From Candidatus Woesebacteria bacterium (GTDB lineage: Bacteria; Patescibacteriota; Microgenomatia; UBA1400; MFAQ01): 7,793 nt of DNA. Under the pieces are notes generated by a model. The model had not been told where the DNA came from and ran no database searches. It was given only the letters and a program-made list of their open reading frames with translations. How positions within the stretch are numbered: the stretch's first letter is position 1; each line of letters begins with the position of its first letter. The DNA lies in assembly GCA_020052895.1 (NCBI GenBank), contig JAGVOE010000068.1, positions 1-7,793 on the forward strand. Direction: 5' to 3'. Shown one piece after another: positions 1 through 4,943 of the stretch. Made by a program: the position numbers and the translations under genes.

Positions 1-120
1 GTGGTCGAAAATGACTCTGTCTTGGTCGATTATGGGAAGAGGACTCTTAATAGCGAACTCAACTCGCTCGTCGAATTCCTCAAATCTCTATTCAGTCAGG
101 TTCAACCCCGGCTGATCTAA
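1..120 (+). CDS. C-terminal fragment of an unidentified protein
   Basis: An open frame runs from the first base of the window to a TAA at 118-120 and gives the last 39 residues of a protein that begins upstream. The end is mostly helical-looking and hydrophobic/polar (for example LNSELNSLVEFLKSLF), with no motif I can assign. It is followed within ten bases by an intrinsic terminator, which supports a real gene end. In a canonical spc operon rplO would lie upstream of secY, but this tail does not resemble uL15, and two further unknown genes separate it from secY. I do not recognise the family. Confidence 0.6.
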   Translation: MVENDSVLVDYGKRTLNSELNSLVEFLKSLFSQVQPRLI

Positions 121-128
121 TTTCCCTC

Positions 129-152
129 ACCACCCTTAACCGGGTGGTTTTT
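129..152 (+). terminator. Rho-independent terminator after the partial gene
   Basis: A seven-base-pair stem is formed by ACCACCC (129-135) and GGGTGGT (142-148), with a six-base loop TTAACC and a T run at 148-152. It starts nine bases after the stop codon of the upstream gene. Its sequence is almost the same as that of the terminator at 1097-1121. Confidence 0.85.
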
Positions 153-160
153 GTTACAAT
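152..160 (+). promoter_or_regulatory. Extended -10 promoter of the 193-1088 unit
   Basis: TG-T-TACAAT (TG at 152-153, hexamer 155-160) fits an extended -10 element and begins at the last T of the terminator. No good -35 is visible; that region lies inside the terminator stem. Transcription would start near 167 and give a leader of about 26 bases that includes the ribosome binding site. Confidence 0.55.
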
Positions 161-182
161 ACTCGAGAACATTCACAAAATA

Positions 183-189
183 AGGAGGT
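183..189 (+). promoter_or_regulatory. Strong Shine-Dalgarno that fixes the GTG start at 193
   Basis: AGGAGGT lies at 183-189, four bases from GGAGG to the GTG at 193. Spacing is short, but no other ATG, GTG or TTG lies at a normal distance. The next in-frame ATG (271) has no such site. Confidence 0.75.
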
Positions 190-192
190 CCC

Positions 193-720
193 GTGGACTC
201 GTCTTCAATCCTTCACCAGGTAAATATCGATTTTTTTATACTTTCAGCCACTGTCGTTCAAGATCTCAAAATGATCGCTCTTTGCCGATCCCCTTACTAC
301 AAGCATCCTATTGGTTGCCCAAATTGGGATCACAAAGAAGGCTGTCCGCCTCACACCAAACCCTTCTTGTCGGTTTTTGAGCCGGACGTTTACGTGAGTA
401 TTGCTCGTCTGGACTTTGGCACCTATCTTAGACTCAAAGCCGAGATTCATCCTTCCTGGACTGATAAAGCTCTCCGAAATCCTCGTCACTGGCAAGGTCA
501 CTTGAGAGCGGCTCACAGAAAACACTTCACTCCGGGGAAAATTCCTCCAGGGTATGAAAAGGTGATCAATGCGGAGGCTATGGGCGTCAATCTCTTTGAG
601 ACTTGCGCCGCCGCCGGTTTCTTCCTCGAAAGAAATCTTACCAACTTTGTTTGTGAGGTCAGTGTTCTGGCCAAAAGACTTAGCTCTAAAAACCTTTACC
701 TTTTTAAGGAGAGATTATGA
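193..720 (+). CDS. DUF2284-like putative metal-binding protein
   Basis: This is a 175-residue protein of unknown function. Cys31, Cys42 and Cys51 sit in the pattern C-x10-C-x8-C, with GCPNWDHKEGCPP at 41-53. The C-terminal part (about 124-146) reads NAEAMGVNLFETCAAAGFFL. Both the CPP element and the EAxGvnvFxTaxxAG-like element resemble the DUF2284 family of predicted metal-binding proteins, so an Fe-S cluster or zinc site is possible. Cys138 and Cys154 could add ligands. Residues 95-112 are rich in His, Arg and Trp. No signal peptide or membrane segment is seen, so it is probably cytoplasmic. The GTG start is chosen from the Shine-Dalgarno at 183-189. The stop overlaps the start of the next gene by four bases (ATGA), so the two are translationally coupled. 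The family call is from remembered motif shape, not from a search. Confidence 0.7.
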   Translation: MDSSSILHQVNIDFFILSATVVQDLKMIALCRSPYYKHPIGCPNWDHKEGCPPHTKPFLSVFEPDVYVSIARLDFGTYLRLKAEIHPSWTDKALRNPRHWQGHLRAAHRKHFTPGKIPPGYEKVINAEAMGVNLFETCAAAGFFLERNLTNFVCEVSVLAKRLSSKNLYLFKERL

Positions 721-1088
721 TAAAAGTTGTCATCCTTTACTGGCGTCCAATTTCAGTAAATTTCCCGGAATCCATCCAAAAATTAAGACAAAATCTTCTG
801 AAATTAGACCTCACCAACGAGCCCTGTGTCCAGATCTTGACGAGTAGCAACGTGGACGCCGAACTTTGTGAGGTCCTAGACGATGGTTGTTGTATAGACA
901 TCCCAGTCCAAGTCTCCGTCTACTGTCCACGAAAAGGTACTGTGGCATATAAAGAGGTCGCCCAGAAGATAATTAACTTTTTGGCCGACTACAAACAAAG
1001 CACTCGGGCTGAAGTCAAATTCCCGAATAACAGAGACAGTGTTAGCTGGCGGGAGCAAGATGGAAAATGTGTTAGCAACGGTTACTAG
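717..1088 (+). CDS. Unrecognised 123-residue cysteine-containing protein
   Basis: The ATG at 717 overlaps the stop of the preceding gene and has AAGGAG at 706-711, five bases away, so coding and co-expression are well supported. The protein begins with a beta-strand-like MIKVVILYW, then an amphipathic helix (about 18-30). A second strand, IDIPVQVSVYC, follows at about 60-70 and a helix at about 77-93. This suggests a small alpha/beta fold. Six cysteines are present (37, 51, 58, 59, 70, 118), including a CC pair. No catalytic motif, signal peptide or membrane span is seen. I do not recognise the family. Pairing with the upstream putative metal-binding protein suggests a shared function, perhaps as partners in a complex; that is inference only. 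A terminator follows eight bases after the stop. Confidence 0.75.
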   Translation: MIKVVILYWRPISVNFPESIQKLRQNLLKLDLTNEPCVQILTSSNVDAELCEVLDDGCCIDIPVQVSVYCPRKGTVAYKEVAQKIINFLADYKQSTRAEVKFPNNRDSVSWREQDGKCVSNGY

Positions 1089-1096
1089 ATACTTAT

Positions 1097-1121
1097 ACCA
1101 CCCTTCACCGGGTGGTTTTTT
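1097..1121 (+). terminator. Rho-independent terminator closing the 193-1088 unit
   Basis: The stem ACCACCC (1097-1103) and GGGTGGT (1110-1116) encloses the loop TTCACC, followed by a T run at 1116-1121. Both arms are identical to those at 129-148 and the loops differ by one base. It separates the accessory unit from secY. Confidence 0.88.
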
Positions 1122-1153
1122 CTTAAACAGAAACTTCTAAACTCAGTTTGAGC

Positions 1154-1162
1154 TGATAGAAT
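1154..1162 (+). promoter_or_regulatory. Extended -10 promoter of secY-adk, nearly leaderless
   Basis: TG-A-TAGAAT (TG 1154-1155, hexamer 1157-1162) lies only 12 bases before the secY ATG. A start about seven bases downstream leaves a leader of roughly five bases, too short for a Shine-Dalgarno, and none is present. No clear -35 is seen. Sitting just after a terminator supports it as the promoter of the secY-adk transcript. Confidence 0.5.
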
Positions 1163-1174
1163 AAGACTCACGAC

Positions 1175-2455
1175 ATGAATAATATATTAGCTCCTTTCCG
1201 CGCCATTCTTAAGATCAAAGACTTAAGAAATCGTCTCATCTTTACCGGCTTGGTCATCGCCATTTTCCGTCTGGTCGCTCACATCCCAGCTCCCGGTATC
1301 AATCTAGTCGCTCTGAAAAGTCTTTTTAATGGTTCTGCTTTTCTATCTCTTCTTGACGTTTTTTCTGGCGGCACTCTCACCAATTTTTCCGTCATGGCTC
1401 TCGGTCTCAATCCTTACATCAATGCCTCCATCATTATTCAGATGCTCGGTATGGTTGTTCCCAAGCTGGAAGAGCTTCAGAAAGAAGGGGATTACGGCCG
1501 CCAAAAGATCAATCAGTACACTCGTCTTCTTACCATTCCGCTCTGTTTTCTTCAGGGCATCGCTCTCATTCTTCTACTTCGGGGCCAAGGTCTCACTACC
1601 ACTGCTGATCCCCTCAAGCTGGCTTCCATTGTCTTTACTCTCGCCGCCGGCACCTCCTTTCTTATCTGGCTTGGTGAACAGCTCAACGACTATGGCGTGG
1701 GCAACGGTATTAGTCTCATCATCTTCGTCGGTATCGTTACTCGCCTACCGGTCGCCGCCGCCCAAACATTGGCTACCATCGATCCTTCCAAAATCTTTAC
1801 TTACCTGATCTTTGCTTTCTTCGCTATCGCCGCTGTCTACGCCATCATCCGTGTCGGTGAAGCCGTCCGCGAAGTGCCCATCCAGTCGGCCAGACGAGGG
1901 GCTTCTTTTACCTCTACTTTAGGTAACCATCTCCCTCTTCGCCTCAATCAAGCCGGAGTTATCCCCATCATCTTTGCCGTTTCCTTTATGCTAATACCCA
2001 ATCTACTCGCCCGGGCCCTGGCCGGCTCCAGCCAGGCTTGGCTAGCCCAAATTTCGCGTAGTATGACTCTCTATCTTTCTCCCACCACCGTTATTTACAA
2101 TCTCCTCTACTTTGTTTTGGTCGTCTCCTTTTGTTATTTTTACACCGCCGTCGTTTTCAATCCGGAAAAAATCGCCAAAGATCTTCGTTCGTCCGGCTCG
2201 TTCATCCCCGGCATTCGACCTGGTCCCAACACCGTCGACTATCTAAACTTTGTCTTAAATCGGATCACTCTGGTAGGTGCTTCTTTCCTAGGTTTAGTGG
2301 CTATCCTTCCCTCCATTATCTCTGGTGTTACCGGTATCACCTCATTGGCTGTCGGCGGCACTGGCGTCCTTATCGTCGTCTCGGTCGTTTTGGAAATTCT
2401 CAAGTCGGTCAACTCACAGCTCTACATGCACAGTTATGACAAATTCCTAGACTAA
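1175..2455 (+). CDS. secY: Protein translocase channel subunit SecY
   Basis: The protein has 426 residues, about the usual length for SecY, which forms the membrane pore through which SecA or the ribosome drives unfolded proteins. About ten hydrophobic segments are visible. Family hallmarks are present: FRLVAHIPAPG near residue 35, the plug and TM2 region with LGLNPYINAS (76-85), GNGISL in the middle, VREVPIQSARR (231-241) in a cytoplasmic loop, LPLRLNQAGVIP (253-264), and FIPGIRPG (343-350) in the loop that contacts SecA and ribosomes. The ATG at 1175 fits the conserved N-terminus; it has no Shine-Dalgarno and appears to be translated from a very short leader. The stop TAA shares its last A with the adk ATG. 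secY normally follows rplO in the spc operon; here an unrelated two-gene unit and a terminator lie upstream, so it is a separate transcription unit. Confidence 0.98.
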   Translation: MNNILAPFRAILKIKDLRNRLIFTGLVIAIFRLVAHIPAPGINLVALKSLFNGSAFLSLLDVFSGGTLTNFSVMALGLNPYINASIIIQMLGMVVPKLEELQKEGDYGRQKINQYTRLLTIPLCFLQGIALILLLRGQGLTTTADPLKLASIVFTLAAGTSFLIWLGEQLNDYGVGNGISLIIFVGIVTRLPVAAAQTLATIDPSKIFTYLIFAFFAIAAVYAIIRVGEAVREVPIQSARRGASFTSTLGNHLPLRLNQAGVIPIIFAVSFMLIPNLLARALAGSSQAWLAQISRSMTLYLSPTTVIYNLLYFVLVVSFCYFYTAVVFNPEKIAKDLRSSGSFIPGIRPGPNTVDYLNFVLNRITLVGASFLGLVAILPSIISGVTGITSLAVGGTGVLIVVSVVLEILKSVNSQLYMHSYDKFLD

Positions 2456-3015
2456 TGAATCTCATCATTCTCGGTCCCCAAGGCTCCGGTAAAGGCACCC
2501 AAGCCAAGTTATTGGCCGAGAAATTTGGCCTGACTCATGTTTCTTCTGGCTCTCTTCTGCGCGAGTTCGCCAAAAATGATACCGAAAAAGGCCGTCTGGT
2601 TGCCGATCTTCTTACGACCGGTGAGTTACTTCCCTTCGACATGGTTATGGAAGTCACCGAGCCAGTTATTACTGCGTCTCCTCAGGGGTTTATTTTGGAT
2701 GGTTCTCCTCGTGATCTAATGCAGGCTGAGTATCTAGACTGGTTCTTAGACGAGCGAAAACTAAAAATTGATCATGTTATTTTTCTCGATATCCCGAGAG
2801 AAGAGAGTTTGTTGAGACTTCAAAAAAGAGCCCTCCTTGAGAGTCGCTCCGATGACACTCCGGCAGCTATTCACGAGAGGCTTGATATCTACGATCGTGA
2901 GACCAGGCCGGTTATTGAGTACTATCGCCAAAAAGACCTTCTCCTCGAGATCGACGGTACCGGCGATATCCAAAAGATTTTTACCGACATAGTTAGTAAA
3001 CTAAATCTAAACTGA
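2455..3015 (+). CDS. adk: Adenylate kinase, short form with minimal LID
   Basis: This enzyme interconverts ATP plus AMP and two ADP in the cytoplasm. It has 186 residues, against about 214 in Escherichia coli. The P-loop is GPQGSGKGTQ at 7-16. The AMP-binding region has VSSGSLLR at 29-36, where most family members have STGDxLR, and LDGSPR at 81-86, where DGFPR is usual. Arg121, Arg125 and Arg131 followed by DD match the arginines flanking the LID, but only five residues separate Arg125 from Arg131. The LID domain of about 30 residues and any zinc site are therefore missing. Arg142 and the TRPVIEYY stretch fit the C-terminal part. The start overlaps the secY stop (TAATG) without a Shine-Dalgarno, so translation is probably coupled. 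Another small NMP kinase is possible, but context between secY and map favours Adk. Confidence 0.93.
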   Translation: MNLIILGPQGSGKGTQAKLLAEKFGLTHVSSGSLLREFAKNDTEKGRLVADLLTTGELLPFDMVMEVTEPVITASPQGFILDGSPRDLMQAEYLDWFLDERKLKIDHVIFLDIPREESLLRLQKRALLESRSDDTPAAIHERLDIYDRETRPVIEYYRQKDLLLEIDGTGDIQKIFTDIVSKLNLN

Positions 3016-3020
3016 CTTTC

Positions 3021-3050
3021 TCGTCATGCCGGACCTGATCCGGCATCCAT
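3021..3050. repeat. Palindromic dispersed repeat, GCCGGA...TCCGGC type
   Basis: ATGCCGGA (3026-3033) and TCCGGCAT (3039-3046) form an eight-base-pair inverted repeat around CCTGA. The flanks TCGTC and CCAT give it the look of dispersed extragenic palindromes found in many bacterial genomes. It lies just after the adk stop and may act as a hairpin at the 3' end of the secY-adk mRNA; it has no T run. Confidence 0.7.
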
Positions 3051-3053
3051 TCC

Positions 3054-3115
3054 TCGTCATTGCGAGGAGTGAAAGCGACCTGCCTGCCGGCAGGCAGGCG
3101 TGGCAATCTCACTCC
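3054..3115. repeat. MITE-like composite inverted repeat between adk and map
   Basis: The element starts with TCGTCATTGCGAGG and ends with GTGGCAATCTCACTCC. The arms ATTGC (3059-3063) and GCAAT (3103-3107), and GGAGTGA (3066-3072) and TCACTCC (3109-3115), are inverted repeats. This resembles the widespread extragenic repeat whose ends read CGTCATTGCGAG and GTGGCAATCTC. A separate palindrome sits inside it at 3079-3098. No ORF or transposase is present. Confidence 0.65.
3079..3098. repeat. Perfect 20-bp palindrome nested in the composite repeat
   Basis: CCTGCCTGCC (3079-3088) is followed directly by its exact reverse complement GGCAGGCAGG (3089-3098). Each half contains two copies of the CTGCC core. 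It interrupts the expected joint GCGA/CGTGGC of the outer repeat, which suggests a later insertion. I recall similar palindromes as common in CPR genomes; not checked. Confidence 0.75.
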
Positions 3116-3123
3116 ATTAGGCC

Positions 3124-3129
3124 TAAAAT
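3124..3129 (+). promoter_or_regulatory. Possible -10 of a leaderless map promoter
   Basis: TAAAAT at 3124-3129 lies six bases before the map ATG, so transcription would begin at or next to the start codon. The 17-base-upstream hexamer TGGCAA (3101-3106) is a poor -35 and belongs to the repeat. There is no Shine-Dalgarno before map. Confidence 0.4.
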
Positions 3130-3135
3130 ACACCC

Positions 3136-3870
3136 ATGACCAAACTTCAAGCCATGACCGAAGGGGGAAAGCGTTTAGGCTGGATCAAAGGTCAGTTACC
3201 AGGACTAATTCGAGAGGGAGTTACCCCTTTGGAGATCGACTCCTTTGTTGATAAAGCGATTCTCTCTGGTGGAGACAAACACTCCTTCAAAACCGTCGAC
3301 CACTACCCCTTTGCTACCTGTATCAATGTCAACGCCGGTATAGTTCACGGCCTTCCCGGCAGTACTCCTTTCAAATCAGGCGATGTGGTCAAAGTGGATA
3401 TGGGCCTTATCCACCAAGGGTTTCATCTAGATACCTCTCTTACTGTCTCAGTTGGCCCGCCCACTCCCGCCATCGCTCAGTTTTTAGCCGTTAGCCAGCG
3501 CTCTCTCAAGGCTGCCATCGCTCTAGCTTCCCCAGGCAACACCATCTACGATCTTGGAGAGGCCATGCAGACAGTGGCAGAAGCTGGTGGCTACAACGTC
3601 ATTCGCGACCTCACCGGGCACGGTATAGGCCGACAACTTCATCTGGAGCCCTACATTCCCTGCTACGCCGATCCCAGAAACAAAAAGATTATTTTAGCCG
3701 TCGATCAAACTCTAGCCATCGAGGCTATGGTCTCCATGGGGGACTATCGCCTAGTCGAAGACTCGGACGGCTGGACTCTCTCTACTCAAGATGGCTCTCT
3801 GACCGCCATGTTCGAGGAAACGGTCTACATTACGGCCCAAGGCCCCCAAGTCCTTACCACCACCAACTAA
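3136..3870 (+). CDS. map: Methionine aminopeptidase, type I
   Basis: This 244-residue enzyme removes the initiator methionine from new proteins in the cytoplasm. The five metal ligands of the family are visible: Asp88 (VDMG), Asp99 (DTSLT), His162 (TGHGIG), Glu196 (AIEAM) and Glu227 (MFEET). His71 in IVHGLP and His169 in LHLEP match the conserved active-site histidines. Two usual residues are changed: IEPM is IEAM, and HEEP is HLEP. There is no N-terminal SH3-type zinc finger, so it is a short type Ia form. The ATG at 3136 matches the length and N-terminus of the family and lies right after a -10-like TAAAAT, with no Shine-Dalgarno. map normally follows adk and precedes infA, as here, except that two accessory genes are placed between map and infA. 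Confidence 0.97.
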   Translation: MTKLQAMTEGGKRLGWIKGQLPGLIREGVTPLEIDSFVDKAILSGGDKHSFKTVDHYPFATCINVNAGIVHGLPGSTPFKSGDVVKVDMGLIHQGFHLDTSLTVSVGPPTPAIAQFLAVSQRSLKAAIALASPGNTIYDLGEAMQTVAEAGGYNVIRDLTGHGIGRQLHLEPYIPCYADPRNKKIILAVDQTLAIEAMVSMGDYRLVEDSDGWTLSTQDGSLTAMFEETVYITAQGPQVLTTTN

Positions 3871-3879
3871 CATTCTTTG

Positions 3880-3888
3880 TGCTAAAAT
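3880..3888 (+). promoter_or_regulatory. Extended -10 promoter of the 3964-4824 unit
   Basis: TG-C-TAAAAT (TG 3880-3881, hexamer 3883-3888) starts ten bases after the map stop. A -35 is not recognisable. Transcription near 3895 would give a leader of about 69 bases. That leader holds only weak pairings (GGCG 3917-3920 with CGCC 3943-3946), and I see no known riboswitch in it. Confidence 0.5.
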
Positions 3889-3950
3889 CAGCCCATATTC
3901 TCGCATCTTGACATCTGGCGTGGACTTAATCCCGTTTTTGTTCGCCCCGA

Positions 3951-3956
3951 AAGGAG
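3951..3956 (+). promoter_or_regulatory. Shine-Dalgarno that decides the GTG start at 3964
   Basis: AAGGAG at 3951-3956 is seven bases before GTG 3964, an optimal spacing. No ATG start aligns with it in any frame. Confidence 0.8.
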
Positions 3957-3963
3957 TCTTGTC

Positions 3964-4413
3964 GTGACCTCACCTATACTCATACTTCACGCCCCGGACG
4001 CGGAAGAAGAAGCCGCCGAACTTCGTTCTCAGCTAGAACTCCTTGGTTTCTGGTCCGTCACTTACTACCACATTACTCGAAGATCTTTAGTCAAGGAAAT
4101 TAGAAAATCCCGTGCTGAGCTGCTTGCATCAATTCCTGCCCTAATTGTTCTATCCAGTGCCGAGCTGTTCTCCGACTCATTTTTGATCGAGTGGGCCAGC
4201 CTGGCTTCATTCAAAAAAATCCTCATACCCGTTGTCTTTAGACATGAACATGTACCGCTGCCTTCATGGTTCACTCATCCTATACAACTGAGCCTGGCAC
4301 ATCGTTCCGAATCAGTCAGAGAGTGGACTCGTCTGTCCGAGGCACTTACCAGGCGTACTGGCCAAGGTTTTTCCTATCTAGATCCCCATCTATCTCATGT
4401 TATCTACTCATAA
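3964..4413 (+). CDS. TIR/deoxyribosyltransferase-like protein with candidate catalytic Glu76
   Basis: This 149-residue protein has the alternating strand-helix pattern of TIR and nucleoside 2-deoxyribosyltransferase-like domains. A strand with ILILHA (5-10) is followed by an acidic helix and LGF (27-29), then a helix at 42-55 and a strand ALIVLSS (59-65). SDSFLIEWASLA (70-81) follows, then the strand ILIPVV (86-91) and LPSW (99-102). Glu76 in the helix after the Ser-rich loop is where TIR NADases and deoxyribosyltransferases carry their catalytic glutamate. It aligns without gaps with the protein encoded at 4453 and has a 25-residue longer, Arg-rich C-terminus. No membrane segment or signal peptide is seen. 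Related domains act on NAD or nucleosides in immunity, signalling or salvage; which applies here is unknown. The GTG start has a good Shine-Dalgarno and its own promoter is likely. The fold call is from pattern only. Confidence 0.6.
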   Translation: MTSPILILHAPDAEEEAAELRSQLELLGFWSVTYYHITRRSLVKEIRKSRAELLASIPALIVLSSAELFSDSFLIEWASLASFKKILIPVVFRHEHVPLPSWFTHPIQLSLAHRSESVREWTRLSEALTRRTGQGFSYLDPHLSHVIYS

Positions 4414-4452
4414 GCTTGTCTTTGCATCTTAAAAAATATTGGAGGTTTACCT

Positions 4453-4824
4453 ATGCCCAAAAGAATTTTGATTCTTCACGCCAAGAATAGCTCAGATCGT
4501 GCTCGAGTTTTTCAGAAAAACCTTGAAGACCGAGGCTTCACGGCCGATTGTGTCGGCAATTTTGATCCCTCTCAGTTCGACAACAATTATGACCTCTTGC
4601 GGCAGAACATTAAGGACTGGGATGCCATCTTGATTTTGGTCTCCAAGGACATCTTTACCAGTTGTATCTTGAGTTTTGGTATTGGCTACGCCCTAGGAAT
4701 GGGCAAACCTCTGATCTCCGTCGTTAAAGAGTCAGACGAAGTTATTTTGCCTTCCTGGTACAGTAACCTCTTTACCTCCGGCTTTTATAATGTGGATGAA
4801 ATCTGGTCCAAACTCAAAACCTAG
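4453..4824 (+). CDS. TIR/deoxyribosyltransferase-like paralogue lacking the catalytic Glu
   Basis: This 123-residue protein is a paralogue of the upstream protein. ILILHA is at 5-10, GF at 28-29, a hydrophobic strand ending in Ser64, Ser70, Lys85 and LPSW at 99-102, each at the same residue number in both. The segment FGIGYALGMGKPLI (75-88) strongly resembles the ElGYAxAxGKPVI motif of nucleoside 2-deoxyribosyltransferase-like proteins, but the glutamate is replaced by Gly76. If the fold call is right, this is likely an inactive or binding partner, not an NADase or transferase. The C-terminus ends shortly after LPSW. GGAGGT at 4441-4446, six bases before the ATG, sets the start. The gene follows its paralogue by 39 bases with no terminator between, and a strong terminator follows eight bases after the stop, so the pair is one transcript. 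Confidence 0.62.
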   Translation: MPKRILILHAKNSSDRARVFQKNLEDRGFTADCVGNFDPSQFDNNYDLLRQNIKDWDAILILVSKDIFTSCILSFGIGYALGMGKPLISVVKESDEVILPSWYSNLFTSGFYNVDEIWSKLKT

Positions 4825-4831
4825 CTTTATC

Positions 4832-4852
4832 GCCCCCATCAGGGGGCTTTTT
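4832..4852 (+). terminator. Rho-independent terminator closing the paralogue pair
   Basis: GCCCCC (4832-4837) pairs perfectly with GGGGGC (4842-4847) around the loop ATCA, followed by five Ts (4848-4852). It isolates the accessory pair from infA. Confidence 0.92.
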
Positions 4853-4856
4853 GTTG

Positions 4857-4862
4857 TACAAT
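4857..4862 (+). promoter_or_regulatory. Possible upstream -10 before infA
   Basis: TACAAT at 4857-4862 lies four bases after the terminator T run. No -35 is seen, since that region is the terminator stem. A transcript from here would carry the TAGCCA array in its leader, plus an eight-codon ORF (MPTSGSHF, 4864-4890) with no ribosome binding site. Confidence 0.35.
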
Positions 4863-4877
4863 TATGCCTACGAGCGG

Positions 4878-4911
4878 TAGCCATTTTTAGCCACTAGCCA
4901 AACGTGGCTAA
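4878..4911. promoter_or_regulatory. TAGCCA repeat array and inverted repeat upstream of infA (candidate operator)
   Basis: TAGCCA occurs at 4878, 4888 and 4895, with its reverse complement TGGCTA at 4905. TTAGCCAC (4887-4894) and GTGGCTAA (4904-4911) form an exact eight-base inverted repeat with a nine-base spacer. The array covers the -35 region of the infA promoter, the position of a typical repressor site. It could also be an RNA hairpin in a transcript from the upstream -10. It lacks a T run, so a terminator is unlikely. Confidence 0.45.
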
Positions 4912-4923
4912 CTTTGGTACAAT
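4895..4923 (+). promoter_or_regulatory. Promoter of the infA-rpmJ-rps-rpoA-rplQ operon
   Basis: The extended -10 TG-G-TACAAT (hexamer 4918-4923) is 17 bases from TAGCCA (4895-4900), which matches four of six positions of the -35 consensus. Transcription near 4930 would leave a leader of about 14 bases before the infA ATG, without a Shine-Dalgarno. Confidence 0.6.
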
Positions 4924-4943
4924 ATCGTTTGCACAACTAAAAT

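Noticed and set aside
1..120. The partial gene as the end of rplO
   Set aside because: rplO is the usual gene before secY, but this tail lacks the Gly- and Val-rich ending of uL15 and is closed off from secY by a terminator and another unit.
244..525. Reverse-strand open frame of 93 residues
   Set aside because: It lies fully opposite the well-supported gene at 193-720, has no ribosome binding site, and its composition is that of an antisense shadow.
1329..1808. Plus-strand 159-residue frame inside secY
   Set aside because: It is an alternative frame of secY, which is certain; the translation is Ser/Phe/Pro-rich with no start signal.
3016..3135. A tRNA or small RNA gene in the adk-map gap
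   Set aside because: The pairing seen is explained by palindromic repeats; no cloverleaf, anticodon arm or T-loop sequence is present.
3908..3930. TTGACA at 3908-3913 as a -35 for the gene at 3964
   Set aside because: It matches the consensus exactly, but 17 bases downstream the sequence is C- and T-rich with no -10. The upstream TG-C-TAAAAT is the better promoter.
4864..4890. Eight-codon ORF as a leader peptide for infA
   Set aside because: It has no Shine-Dalgarno, no repeated regulatory codons and no alternative hairpin pair of the attenuator kind; chance is likely.
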